DNA of 64,000 nucleotides from Bacteroidota bacterium (GTDB taxonomy: Bacteria; Bacteroidota; Rhodothermia; Rhodothermales; UBA10348), in assembly GCA_029262775.1 (NCBI GenBank), contig JAJCYR010000042.1:22812-86811 (forward strand), written 5' to 3'. Positions 6,891 through 15,757 of this stretch are shown here, in pieces. Each line of letters starts with the position of its first letter. The first letter of the stretch is position 1. A program made the translations under genes and the position numbers. The notes beneath the pieces are model-generated. The model was given only the letters and a program-made list of their open reading frames with translations. It did not search any database and was not told the origin of the DNA.

Positions 6891-8055
6891 ACGTTCAACC
6901 GGACATGGCGCGGGGCTCGCGTGCCAGGCAGATGCCTTTCAACTGCCATCAGATATACATTATCTGAACTGCGCCTTCATGTCGCCCACGCCAAGGGCCG
7001 TGGAAGAGGCGGGCATGGCAGCGCTCGCCGCATCGCGGAACCCGGCGGTGGTGGATGGGCGCGACTTTTTTGCCCCGTCCGACCGGGTGCGCGCGCTCTT
7101 TGCTACGCTCGTCGGGTCCAACCAGCCGGAGCACGTGTCGCTCGCGCCCGCGGCGTCGTACGCCATTTCGACGGCCGCTCGGAATATTCCCGTCGGCAAC
7201 GGCGAGCGAATGGTGGTGCTCGACGAGCAGTTTCCAAGCAATATGTATGCGTGGCGGCGCCTGGCCGCCGAGCGCTCGGCCGAACTGGTGGTGGTGCGGC
7301 GGGGGGATGCATCCTGGACCGAGGCGGTCCTCAATGCCATGGCGCCCGGCACGCGGCTCGTTGCCGTTCCGCAAGTACACTGGACCGATGGATCGCTCAT
7401 CGACCTGGTTGAGATCGGCCACTTGGCGCGCGAGCGCAGGGCGTGGTTCGTGGTCGATGCCACGCAGTCGCTCGGCGCAATGCCCCTCGATGTAGCCACC
7501 GCCGAGCCCGATCTCGTCGTCGCCGCCGGATACAAATGGCTACTCGGCCCCTACTCCACGGCGCTTGCCTGGTGGAGCGAGCGTATGCTGCACGGCGTGC
7601 CACTCGAAGAAAACTGGATCAACCGGCGCGGAAGCGAAGATTTTGCCCGGCTCGTGGACTACGAGGATGCCTATGCCGAGGGCGCCATCCGCTACGACGT
7701 CGGCGAGCGATCGAATTTTTTGCTGCTTCCGATGGTCGAGGCGGCGCTCCAGCTGGTCTCCGCCTGGACGCCCGCGGCTATACAGGCGTACTGCGCGGCG
7801 CTCGTTCGCGAGCCGCTTGCCGAGCTTGGGGCGCGCGGATTCCGGGTAGATGCGGCGGCCGAGCGCGCCTCCCACTTGTTTGGCATTCGCCTGCCCGGCG
7901 GCCTGGAGCCCGAGCGCGCCCGCCAGGCGCTCTTGCAGGCGGGGGTCCATGTTTCGGTGCGCGGATCGGCCATCCGCGTGGCCCCGCACCTCTATAACAC
8001 GCCGCGGGACCTGGACGCCCTCGTGGACGTTCTGGTGGGTCTCTCTCCCTCTTAG
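6880..8055 (+). CDS. Class V aminotransferase-fold PLP enzyme
   Basis: The 391-residue product starts MGVERSTGHGAGLACQ at an ATG 10 nt inside hisA, preceded by GAGGGGGC. It has the fold-type I layout: the substrate-entry LNCAFMSPTPRAVEEAG, the Asp that binds the pyridine nitrogen in VVDATQSLGAMPLDV, and the PLP lysine in VVAAGYKWLLGPYSTAL. Overall it looks like the kynureninase/SufS/isopenicillin-epimerase branch. The exact reaction cannot be read. The ORF track extension to 6748 is hisA in another frame. A second, different class V enzyme lies at 34985. Confidence 0.8.
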   Translation: MGVERSTGHGAGLACQADAFQLPSDIHYLNCAFMSPTPRAVEEAGMAALAASRNPAVVDGRDFFAPSDRVRALFATLVGSNQPEHVSLAPAASYAISTAARNIPVGNGERMVVLDEQFPSNMYAWRRLAAERSAELVVVRRGDASWTEAVLNAMAPGTRLVAVPQVHWTDGSLIDLVEIGHLARERRAWFVVDATQSLGAMPLDVATAEPDLVVAAGYKWLLGPYSTALAWWSERMLHGVPLEENWINRRGSEDFARLVDYEDAYAEGAIRYDVGERSNFLLLPMVEAALQLVSAWTPAAIQAYCAALVREPLAELGARGFRVDAAAERASHLFGIRLPGGLEPERARQALLQAGVHVSVRGSAIRVAPHLYNTPRDLDALVDVLVGLSPS

Positions 8056-8083
8056 AAGATTCCTCATCGCAGACCGCGCCCAC

Positions 8084-8791
8084 ATGTTGTTCCGCTTTTT
8101 GAACGTTTGCCGATCGAACGGCGTGGCGCTGCGCATGGTGGTGCTTGGCGTGTTTGGGGCACTGCTCGTGGCGGCGCCGGGCGCCCACGCGCAGAATAAT
8201 CCGGCCTCGCCCGGCGCCGCCCGCACCCTCCCCCCTCTCGCCGCCGAAATCCGCGCCCGCTACGGAGAGAACACCACTTTTACGGCCCACTTCAACCAGC
8301 ACGTATCGTCCGCCTTTCTCGATTCCGACGAGCGCTACTCAGGCCAGCTGCTGCTCAGCGGCAATGCCTACCGCGTCGAAACCGGCGGCCAGACCATCGT
8401 ATCGGACGGAACAAATCTCTGGATCCATAACATCGCCGAGCGCCAGGTGCTGCTCTCAAACGCCGAGGACGAGAGCGATGACTTCTCGCTCACCTCCTTC
8501 CTCGGAGAATTCGACACGGCGTACCAGTCTACAGAACGTCCCGATACCACGATTCAGGGACAGCGCCTGCGGACCCTCAGCCTGACGCCGACCGATCCGT
8601 TTGCGAGCTTTCAGACGGTCACCATGTGGGTCCGCCCGCAGGATGCCGCCATTGTGCGGCTGAGCGTCGTGGACCAGACAGATGTCGTCATGCTCTTCCT
8701 GCTCACGGACATTGCCTTTCCGGCCACGCTGCCCGACTCCACGTTCCACTTCGAGGTGCCAACGGGCGCTGAACTGGTCGACCTGCGATGA
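8084..8791 (+). CDS. lolA: LolA-like outer-membrane lipoprotein carrier
   Basis: This 235-residue exported protein has a signal peptide with h-region VVLGVFGALLVAAPGAHA cut before Q. The mature part shows the LolA half-barrel pattern: TTFTAHFNQHV, a YSGQLLLSGNAYRVETGGQTIVSDG strand pair, a long DPFASFQTVTMWV strand, and the FPATLPDSTFHFEVPTGAELVD ending. LolA shuttles lipoproteins through the periplasm. The ORF track begins at 7850 in aminotransferase sequence; the ATG at 8084, 28 nt after the previous stop, is the natural start. It overlaps the next gene by 4 nt. Confidence 0.82.
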   Translation: MLFRFLNVCRSNGVALRMVVLGVFGALLVAAPGAHAQNNPASPGAARTLPPLAAEIRARYGENTTFTAHFNQHVSSAFLDSDERYSGQLLLSGNAYRVETGGQTIVSDGTNLWIHNIAERQVLLSNAEDESDDFSLTSFLGEFDTAYQSTERPDTTIQGQRLRTLSLTPTDPFASFQTVTMWVRPQDAAIVRLSVVDQTDVVMLFLLTDIAFPATLPDSTFHFEVPTGAELVDLR

Positions 8792-9831
8792 ACACCCGGC
8801 TGCGCACCTGGCTCATTCGCCTTGGAAGTTTTGCGCTCGCGGGCCTGCTCCTCTGGCTCGCGCTCCGCGGCGCCGACTGGGCGGCCGTCGGCGCCGCCCT
8901 TCGCACGGCCAACTACTGGTGGGTGCCGCCCGTCATCGTGGTCACGCTCGGCGCCCACTGGCTGCGCGCCGTCCGGTGGTGCATCATGATGGATGCCCTG
9001 CCCGAGCGCCGCAGCCCGCACGGCGCGGGTTCGCCCAATCCGACCTCCCGCACGGTCGCCTTCGCATCGGTCCTCGTCGGCTACATGGCCAATTACGCCG
9101 GACCGCGCATTGGCGAGCTGATCCGGGCGGGCAACGTGGCCGCCCACGAGCGCCTCTCGTTCTCCTCGCTCATGGGCACGGTCGTGGCCGAGCGCGTACT
9201 CGATATGCTCACGCTCGTCCTCGGCCTTGCCACGCTCCCGCTCATTTACGGATCGGAGCTGTCGGGCGTCGTCGGCCGCCTCGGTGAATCCTTCAGCGGG
9301 GTATCGGCCGGGACGTGGTGGCTTGTCGGGGGCGCGGGGCTTGCCGCGGGCTTCGCGGGCCTGTGGATCCTGTTTCGGCGGCCGAGCGACGGATCGTCCC
9401 GGCTCGGCCGCATTCTCGATACCTTCCGCGACGGACTGCTCGCCGTGACGCGAACCGGCCGCAGCGGCACCATTACCACCCTCACGGCCGCCATGTGGCT
9501 CTCCTACTCCTTCATGGCATGGGTCCCTTTTGCCATGCTCGGCTACACGCAGACGTTTGGCATCTCTCCACTGGAGGCCTGGGGCCTCATGATCATCGGT
9601 TCATTCGGCGTCGTCCTGCCTGCGCCCGGCGGCATTGGCACCTACCACGTCATCACAGTCGAATCGCTCGGTCTGCTACACGCCATGCCGAGCTCCGAAG
9701 CCGCCACCTACGCCCTCCTGACACACACCGGCCAGATGATCATCTACGTACTCGCCGGCTTCGCGGCGCTCACCTGGCTCGCCCCCCGACTTGCACGTAA
9801 TGCCGCCGCTTCCGATCATTCACCGACATGA
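8788..9831 (+). CDS. YbhN/LPG-synthase-TM-like flippase-domain membrane protein
   Basis: The 347-residue integral membrane protein starts with ATGA overlapping lolA. It has about seven to eight hydrophobic segments and the conserved N-terminal pattern LLLWLALRGADWAAV...LGAHWLRAVRWCIMM of the UPF0104/AglD-like family. Other family signatures are the GYMANYAGPRIGELIRAGNVA loop and PAPGGIGTYHVITVESL near the C-terminus. Family members lack the cytosolic MprF synthase domain and are linked to lipid or glycolipid translocation; the substrate here is unknown. Confidence 0.8.
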   Translation: MNTRLRTWLIRLGSFALAGLLLWLALRGADWAAVGAALRTANYWWVPPVIVVTLGAHWLRAVRWCIMMDALPERRSPHGAGSPNPTSRTVAFASVLVGYMANYAGPRIGELIRAGNVAAHERLSFSSLMGTVVAERVLDMLTLVLGLATLPLIYGSELSGVVGRLGESFSGVSAGTWWLVGGAGLAAGFAGLWILFRRPSDGSSRLGRILDTFRDGLLAVTRTGRSGTITTLTAAMWLSYSFMAWVPFAMLGYTQTFGISPLEAWGLMIIGSFGVVLPAPGGIGTYHVITVESLGLLHAMPSSEAATYALLTHTGQMIIYVLAGFAALTWLAPRLARNAAASDHSPT

Positions 9832-12233
9832 ATCCGTCTATTTTCAGATCTTTTTTCGGGTCGATGCGCCGCTCCCGCCCATCCTTGTGTTTTCTGGTGG
9901 CCCTGTTCCTGTTCTGTAGCAGCTTCTGTGGTAGCGCACGGGCGCAGGACGTGCCTGATATGCCTGAGGCGCCGCTCCAGGCCGATCTCCTGCCCGGTCT
10001 CGATATCCAATACGTCCGCGCAGCCATCGTGCTGCTCCCGGCTCAGCGCACACTTCGCGGCTCGGTGGCCTACCACGTTGAGCGGCGCGTGGGCGCCGAC
10101 AGCCTCATTCTGCGCGCTGGCGCCGTCAGCGTCAAGAACGTATTTCTCCACGTTGTAGGCAGCCGCACGGAAGCCACACCCGACTCCTCGGACGCCCCCA
10201 CACCCCCTTGGACCCACCGCTCCGATACGCTCCGGATTGCACTGCCTGCCGCTACGGACAATGGCAGCGCGGACGCTGGACCCGTCGTCTTCGTGGTGCA
10301 AATCGACTACGAAACCGCCCGCGTCGGCTATGACGTGCGCGATCGAAGCGGGTGGAAGGCCGTTTGGACGCCTTCCCGGCCCGATGCAGCGCACTGGATT
10401 CCGCAGCCCCTGGCCTGGTCCGATCCGTTTGCTGCCGACATCCGCGTGAAAACGCCGCCGGGCTGGAACGTCTACTTTCCGGCTGGTTCCACCACGCGTC
10501 TTCCAGGCCCCGACCACGCCATTCACGTCTGGCAGCCGAGCGGCGAGCGTCTCACGCACGGGCTCGGCTTTTTGGCCATGGATGTGGACGCCGTGCTCGA
10601 ACAGGCGCCCGATTCCTCCCAGATCACGATTCAACTCCCCGAGGGTCATCCATCCCACTACTGGCCGGGCCTCGTGCTGCTCTCGGACGACATGGAGCTC
10701 GAGACCGACCCCCTCATGGGGCGCTTCAAGAAGCTAACGCTCGCCGAACGCACATGGGCCGCCCCGCTGGCTACCAACGTCTACTGGACCGATTCCTGGC
10801 TTCACGAGGCAGCCGTTGCCTGGCGCGCACTCGAAGCGCTCCGTGTCTCGGAGGGCCCTGCCGCCGCGCAGCGCGTGCTTGAGGAAGCCCGGCGGCGCTA
10901 CCTCGCCGAACCCTACCGCCGGCCCCTCGTCTGGGACCGCTGGCACAGCCCGGTCGACCTCGAAGATGCGCACGCCCGGTGGAAAGGGCTCTGGGTGCTG
11001 CATATGCTGGCCGAGCGGACATCGCCTTCGGCGGTCCACTCGGCCCTCGACGCCGTTCGTCTTCGTGCCCTTGACGCGCCCATCGATACGGAAGATTTCC
11101 GGCAGGCCATGGAAAACGAGTGGGATCTGACGGCGTTTTTCGATACATGGGCCTACAGCGCCGGGCACCCGCAGCTGTCCGTGATCCACACGCACGCGGC
11201 GAATAGTGGGCAGCTCACCGTGATGGTAGAGCAGAAACAGGCGGGGCCGTTCATTCCGCCCGCATTCGATCTGGATGGGGAGCTGCTGGCGTCATCCATT
11301 GCCGGATCCGAGGCGCGCGCATTCCGGAGCGCCGAGCGCTCGACTCGTGTCACGATGGACATGCCCGTCCGGCCGCGCTATGTGCACTTCCGGAGCCGGG
11401 TGCCCCTGCTCATGGAATTCGTTCCGCCGCCCGATGAAGTGGATGTGACCGCCTGGATCCGCGATGCCGAAACCGACCAGGAGCGCGTGGCGCTGCTCGC
11501 GACGCTCGCCGAGGGCGAGCCGGGTACATCGCTCCTGATTGGCCTGCGCGCCGTGCTCGAAGCGGCGCCTGACAACGTGCGCGTCGCTGCGTTTCCTGTC
11601 CTCGCCGCCATGGCGCCCTCCGAATCGGCCCTCCGCCTCGTACATTCGCTCAGCGTGCCGACAAAAACGCCGAGCGGCGACCCGCTTCCAGACCTCCTGT
11701 ACGCCAAGTTGGGAGCGCTCGAGGCCTTCGGCCCGGCCGAGGCGGCTGCGCTGGCACTTGAAACAGCCAACACGAGCCAGAATGGATTTCTGCTCGAACG
11801 CGCCGTCCACCTGCTCGTCACGCACCGGCCGGATCTGGCCTGGCAGGTCCTCGAGTCCGCGCTCGTCACCCGCAGCGACGATGACCGGATACGGCGGCTC
11901 GCGATCCGGCTCGTTGAGGCCTCCGGCCGCTCGGCGCGGGAGCGCCTCGCCGCGCTCCTACCGCTCACGGAAAATCCGCACCACCCGACGACGCGCGGCG
12001 AAGCGCTGTTGGCGGCCGCGCGCGTGGACCCCAAAAACAGCACCGTGCGCCGCCGCACCGCCGCCTGGCTGCCTGACGAACACCCCACCCTGCGCGCGGC
12101 CGCCATCGAAGCGCTGGACGTGCTGCCCGAGGACGCCGTACCCACGGCCGCCATCACCGATGCCCTCGAGCGCGAAACGCGTCCAGCGCTTCGCCGCGCC
12201 CTCCTCCGCGTCCTGTCCAACCGCGACGCGTAA
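9828..12233 (+). CDS. M1 aminopeptidase-like protein without zinc motif, HEAT-like C-terminus
   Basis: This 801-residue exported protein has a signal peptide (LCFLVALFLFCSSFCGSARAQ) and overlaps the YbhN-like gene by 4 nt. The first ~450 residues follow M1-peptidase architecture: beta-domain, then TLAERTWAAPLATNVYWTDSWLHEAAVAW where active enzymes have HExxHxW...W.NEGFA. The HExxH is replaced by LAERT and no GAMEN loop is seen, so it should not be a metallopeptidase. From about residue 540 short alpha-helical repeats rich in A/L/R resemble HEAT repeats. It may be a binding or scaffold protein derived from an aminopeptidase. Confidence 0.65.
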   Translation: MNPSIFRSFFGSMRRSRPSLCFLVALFLFCSSFCGSARAQDVPDMPEAPLQADLLPGLDIQYVRAAIVLLPAQRTLRGSVAYHVERRVGADSLILRAGAVSVKNVFLHVVGSRTEATPDSSDAPTPPWTHRSDTLRIALPAATDNGSADAGPVVFVVQIDYETARVGYDVRDRSGWKAVWTPSRPDAAHWIPQPLAWSDPFAADIRVKTPPGWNVYFPAGSTTRLPGPDHAIHVWQPSGERLTHGLGFLAMDVDAVLEQAPDSSQITIQLPEGHPSHYWPGLVLLSDDMELETDPLMGRFKKLTLAERTWAAPLATNVYWTDSWLHEAAVAWRALEALRVSEGPAAAQRVLEEARRRYLAEPYRRPLVWDRWHSPVDLEDAHARWKGLWVLHMLAERTSPSAVHSALDAVRLRALDAPIDTEDFRQAMENEWDLTAFFDTWAYSAGHPQLSVIHTHAANSGQLTVMVEQKQAGPFIPPAFDLDGELLASSIAGSEARAFRSAERSTRVTMDMPVRPRYVHFRSRVPLLMEFVPPPDEVDVTAWIRDAETDQERVALLATLAEGEPGTSLLIGLRAVLEAAPDNVRVAAFPVLAAMAPSESALRLVHSLSVPTKTPSGDPLPDLLYAKLGALEAFGPAEAAALALETANTSQNGFLLERAVHLLVTHRPDLAWQVLESALVTRSDDDRIRRLAIRLVEASGRSARERLAALLPLTENPHHPTTRGEALLAAARVDPKNSTVRRRTAAWLPDEHPTLRAAAIEALDVLPEDAVPTAAITDALERETRPALRRALLRVLSNRDA

Positions 12234-12345
12234 CGGGTCGCCCGCCACGCGCGACCGTTCACGGCATTTCACTTTGTGGATACCAAATCCTGTGGTACCC
12301 TCATATTGGAAACGGAACCTATGGATCTTGCCACAGGAAAACGCC

Positions 12346-12600
12346 ATGCAAGCCACAAACCAGGGAAATGAAAACCCACTCCAGGGTCTGATCAGCAGTG
12401 ATCTGTATGAGACGCTGGCCGAGCACAATCTGCTCAACGAAAAAGGCGTCCGCGACTATCACATACGGAAAGTGTACATCCGTCTCCGGAGACAGAATAT
12501 GTCCTCGTTTGAGGCCATTGAAACGCTCCGCGGAGAGCACCCGTACCTGCAGTTCGACACCATCCGCAAAATCGTCTACAGAATGGGGGCACCAAGCTGA
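12346..12600 (+). CDS. Small conserved-looking hypothetical protein (84 aa)
   Basis: The product MQATNQGNENPLQGLISSDL... is soluble, helical and basic toward the C-terminus (DYHIRKVYIRLRRQNMSSFEAIETLRGEHPYLQFDTIRKIVYRM). The reading suggests two or three helices, possibly a DNA- or RNA-binding helix-turn-helix, but I recognise no family. The start at 12346 follows ACAGGAAAACGCC and lies 112 nt after the M1-like gene. A strong rho-independent terminator follows at 12665. The track ORF from 11539 is only a frame extension of this gene. Confidence 0.6.
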   Translation: MQATNQGNENPLQGLISSDLYETLAEHNLLNEKGVRDYHIRKVYIRLRRQNMSSFEAIETLRGEHPYLQFDTIRKIVYRMGAPS

Positions 12601-12664
12601 GTCCTCTGAGAAATTTCAGGTGATGAACGTGCCCAATAGGGCATGGTCTTGCTTGAAAGGTGGG

Positions 12665-12704
12665 CACCCCGATTCGCCATACGGCGGGTCGGGGTGGTTT
12701 TTTT
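12665..12704 (+). terminator. Rho-independent terminator
   Basis: A 14-bp stem (CACCCCGATTCGCC / GGCGGGTCGGGGTG, with G-T pairs) and ATAC loop is followed by seven T residues. It lies 65 nt after the small gene ending at 12600 and insulates the convergent rlmB operon. Confidence 0.85.
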
Positions 12705-13533
12705 ATATCCGGCAGCGCGTGGCCTGAAAAAGCAGGATGGCGGCAGCCACGGACGCGTTCAACGATTCGGCCGGGCCGGGCATGGGGATAGATACCTCGT
12801 AGTCGCAGAGCGCGCGCACGGTCGGCATCATGCCCTTCTCCTCTGAGCCGACCACCAAACCGAGCGGACGATCCCAGTCCATATCCCACATGGACGTCGC
12901 GCCCGAGCCCTCGGCCCCTACAATCCAGTAGCCCCGCTCCTTCATACCCTGTATGACGAGCTTCAGGTTGTGCGTCCTGGCAACAGGCAGGTGCGCCAGC
13001 ATACCTGCACTCGTCTTGACCGATGCCGCCGTTACCGGTGCCGCGCCGCGATCGGGCAGCACCAGGCCTGCGGCTCCCGCCGCCACCGCCGAGCGCGCAA
13101 TGGCCCCAAGGTTGTGCGGATCCTGGATGTGGTCGAGCAGCACGACGATCGGTTTCTTCGCGAGGACATCGTCGCGCGTGGGCGCAATCAAAGCGAGCAT
13201 TTCATCGGCGTCGAGGTACGCGACGGGCGATACCACCGCCACCACCCCCTGATGATTCACGCCTGGCACCAGGCTGTTCAGCTTGCCGTGCGGCACGTAC
13301 TGCACGGAAACGCCCCGCTCATCGGCCAGCGCCCGGATCACCCCGAGCGAACCACCGCCACCGCCGCCACCACTACCGCCACCAGCCTGCCCGCCCTGCT
13401 TCTGCTGCGCGAAGAGCACCTTGTCAAGGCGCGATACATCGGCCGCTTCGAGCAGCTCGCGCACGGCATTGCGGCCCGCCACATGCGGCGACGAAGCCGC
13501 ACTGGGTGAGTCTGGTGCAGAGGAGCGGCGCAC
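12703..13533 (-). CDS. rlmB: 23S rRNA (guanosine-2251)-2'-O-methyltransferase (RlmB/TrmH family)
   Basis: The 276-residue SPOUT-class methyltransferase has an N-terminal substrate-binding part beginning HVAGRNAVRELLEA. The three SPOUT motifs are VVLLDHIQDPHNLGAIARSA, LGLVVGSEEKGM and IPMPGPAESLNASVAAAILLF. It would methylate G2251 in the ribosomal P-loop. A Gly/Ser-rich insertion (GGQAGGGSGGGGGGGSLG, about residues 47-64) sits in the N-terminal domain and looks like an unstructured expansion. It is the last gene of the rluD-ptsN-hisS-lgt-rlmB operon, 3 nt after lgt. Confidence 0.9.
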   Translation of the reverse strand: MRRSSAPDSPSAASSPHVAGRNAVRELLEAADVSRLDKVLFAQQKQGGQAGGGSGGGGGGGSLGVIRALADERGVSVQYVPHGKLNSLVPGVNHQGVVAVVSPVAYLDADEMLALIAPTRDDVLAKKPIVVLLDHIQDPHNLGAIARSAVAAGAAGLVLPDRGAAPVTAASVKTSAGMLAHLPVARTHNLKLVIQGMKERGYWIVGAEGSGATSMWDMDWDRPLGLVVGSEEKGMMPTVRALCDYEVSIPMPGPAESLNASVAAAILLFQATRCRI

Positions 13534-13536
13534 GGA

Positions 13537-14466
13537 TCAGGACGCGCCCGCCGGCGCCTTACCGGCCGATTCCTGCTCCGCCGGGACGCGGAAGCGCCAG
13601 GCACCCACGATCCCGATCGTAATCAGGATGACGGAAATCACTTCGGCCTGCGTGACGGCCATGCCGAACAGATCGAACGAGTTGTTGACGCGGATCTGCT
13701 CAATCAGGAGGCGCTCCGTGCCGCTCAGGATCAGGTACACAAAGAACAACCATCCAGCCCGGTAGCGATGGTCGCGAATGACCCACAAAAAACCGAAAAT
13801 GAGCGATGAAGCGACAAATTCGTAGATGGGTGTCGGGTAGACCGGCGCCCCCGAGAGGTCCCGTCCCAGAATATTGTTGGCATAGTCTTCTGCCCAGAGC
13901 CACGTCGGAAACCAGTCAGGCCTGGCCGCGAGGTCGGCCGCAATACCCCAATCCCCGTCGCCCGAGAGGTGACAGCCAATGCGCCCAATGCCGTAGGCAA
14001 TCATGAGGCCGGGCGCGACAGCATCGGCCACGCGGCCCACGGACAGCCCTTTTTTGCGCGAGTAGTGCACAAGGGCCCACGCAGCGACCACCAGACCGCC
14101 ATAAAACGTGAACCCACCCGAGGAGAAGAGCATGTCCGCCGGGGCCATGAAAAAGTCATTCAGGTTCTCCAGGATATGGAAGAACTTGGCGCCCACGAAC
14201 CCGACAAAAATGGCGAGCATGACATATGTGCCCACCAGATACGACGGACTGGCGGTGATTTGCCGCTTTTTGCCCTTGGGAGCATTCGGATCATCGATGC
14301 GCACGCCGTTGAGCATGCCCTGCCCGTAGAGCCGGTCGAATTCTTTCTGCAGCACCCAGGCCGCCGTCATGGCGCCCACGGCCACCATGAATCCGAACGA
14401 ATAAATGGGCAGCGGAAGTGAAAATCCAAAGACATCCTGAAAGATGTCACTCAGGCGTGGGTACAT
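13537..14466 (-). CDS. lgt: Prolipoprotein diacylglyceryl transferase
   Basis: The 309-residue inner-membrane enzyme transfers diacylglycerol from phosphatidylglycerol to the lipobox cysteine of prolipoproteins. It has about seven membrane segments. The Lgt signature appears as YGIGRIGCHLSGDGDWG, with the catalytic-region Arg retained and the usual GNFxN part altered to GCHLSG, as seen in some Bacteroidota. FTFYGGLVVAAW and YPTPIYEFVASSLIF are further family blocks. The start overlaps the hisS 3' end by 20 nt. Lipoboxes elsewhere in the window give it clients. Confidence 0.9.
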   Translation of the reverse strand: MYPRLSDIFQDVFGFSLPLPIYSFGFMVAVGAMTAAWVLQKEFDRLYGQGMLNGVRIDDPNAPKGKKRQITASPSYLVGTYVMLAIFVGFVGAKFFHILENLNDFFMAPADMLFSSGGFTFYGGLVVAAWALVHYSRKKGLSVGRVADAVAPGLMIAYGIGRIGCHLSGDGDWGIAADLAARPDWFPTWLWAEDYANNILGRDLSGAPVYPTPIYEFVASSLIFGFLWVIRDHRYRAGWLFFVYLILSGTERLLIEQIRVNNSFDLFGMAVTQAEVISVILITIGIVGAWRFRVPAEQESAGKAPAGAS

Positions 14467-15757
14467 ATGCTGTTTTCAGTATACCGGTCAGGTCGTCGAG
14501 AGCAACGCTCTGTTGCTCTCCTGTGTCCATGTGTTTCAGTTGGGCCGTGCCGGCGTCGAGCTCCGCATCGCCCAGAATAACTACGCACCGTGCCTCTTGC
14601 CTGTTCGCCTCGCGCATCTGCGCCTTCATGGAGCGTCCCTTGAGGTCGTAGACGGTGCTCAGTCCGGCACGCCTCCATGCGCGCATGAGCGGAAAGGCGT
14701 AGTCTCCCGCGCGCTCGCCGAGCGTAACCACAAACACATCGGGCACACCGGCCTTCGGCAGTTCGATACCCGCCGATTCGAGGGCCAGGAAGAGCCGTTC
14801 CATGCCGGCCGCAAACCCAACCGCCGGAACATCCTGTTTCGAGCCGATTTCGCCGGCCAGCAGGTCGTAGCGCCCGCCCCCGGCGAGCGTCGTCTGCGCG
14901 CCGAGCACGGGAGAATCTATTTCAAAGGCCGTCCGCGTATAATAATCCAGGCCGCGAACCAGAAACGGATCTTCCTCGAAGGCGAGTCCGGCCGCCGTGA
15001 GGTGCTTTTTCACGTCGCCGTAGTGCCCCGCGCTCTCCTCGTCAATGAAATCGAGCATGATGGGGGCGCCCTCGAGAAGCCCCCGCTCGGCCTCGCTCTT
15101 CGTGTCAAGAATGCGCAGCGGATTCGACTCAAGGCGTTCGCGGCTCGTTTCCGACAGCTGACCGGCCAGTGGGCGCAGGTACGCCTGGAGCGCCGTCCTG
15201 TAGGCAGTCCGCGACGCGGCTGTGCCCAGCGAGTTCAGCCGCACGGTGAAATCCGTGAGCCCGAGTTCGCGGTAAATGTCCACTGCGAGCAGAATGGTTT
15301 CGGCGTCTGCCCGTGCATCGTCCGCGCCAATATACTCGGTGCCGAACTGGTGAAACTGGCGGTAGCGACCCTTCTGGGGGCGTTCGGCCCGGAAACAGGG
15401 CCCAATATAGTAGAGGCGCTGCACGCCCCCGAGCTGCGCCAGATGATGCTGCAGGTAGGCCCGCATGACGGGCGCCGTGACCTCAGGACGTAACACATAC
15501 TGCGTGCTCCCCCGCTCGAAGGCGAACATTTCTTTCGATACGATATCGGTCAGCTGGCCAATGCCCCGCGCAATGAGGGCCGTCGGCTCCAGGATGGGCG
15601 TCCGGATTTCGTGGACACCGTGCCGGTGCATGACACGCCGAATGGTCTCTTCCACGTACTGCCAGGCGTGGGTCGATGCCACCGTGTCGGCCGACGTCGA
15701 CTGCGTATGCGGCAGGATATCGAACGTGCCGGGAATACTCTGGAAGGAGTCACTCAT
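14447..15757 (-). CDS. hisS: Histidine--tRNA ligase
   Basis: The 436-residue class II synthetase charges tRNA-His. Motif 1 lies around IRTPILEPTALIARGIG; motif 2 is CFRAERPQKGRYRQFHQFGTE; the histidine-binding LVRGLDYYTRTAFEI and motif 3-like VGFAAGMERLFLAL follow. The C-terminal anticodon-binding domain starts near PDVFVVTLGERAG. Length and motif order are normal. It overlaps ptsN by 8 nt upstream and lgt by 20 nt downstream, so the five genes are translationally linked. Confidence 0.95.
   Translation of the reverse strand: MSDSFQSIPGTFDILPHTQSTSADTVASTHAWQYVEETIRRVMHRHGVHEIRTPILEPTALIARGIGQLTDIVSKEMFAFERGSTQYVLRPEVTAPVMRAYLQHHLAQLGGVQRLYYIGPCFRAERPQKGRYRQFHQFGTEYIGADDARADAETILLAVDIYRELGLTDFTVRLNSLGTAASRTAYRTALQAYLRPLAGQLSETSRERLESNPLRILDTKSEAERGLLEGAPIMLDFIDEESAGHYGDVKKHLTAAGLAFEEDPFLVRGLDYYTRTAFEIDSPVLGAQTTLAGGGRYDLLAGEIGSKQDVPAVGFAAGMERLFLALESAGIELPKAGVPDVFVVTLGERAGDYAFPLMRAWRRAGLSTVYDLKGRSMKAQMREANRQEARCVVILGDAELDAGTAQLKHMDTGEQQSVALDDLTGILKTAYVPTPE

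Noticed and set aside
7850-8083. Long N-terminal extension of the lolA ORF
   Set aside because: It is aminotransferase sequence in another frame; the signal peptide fixes the start at 8084.
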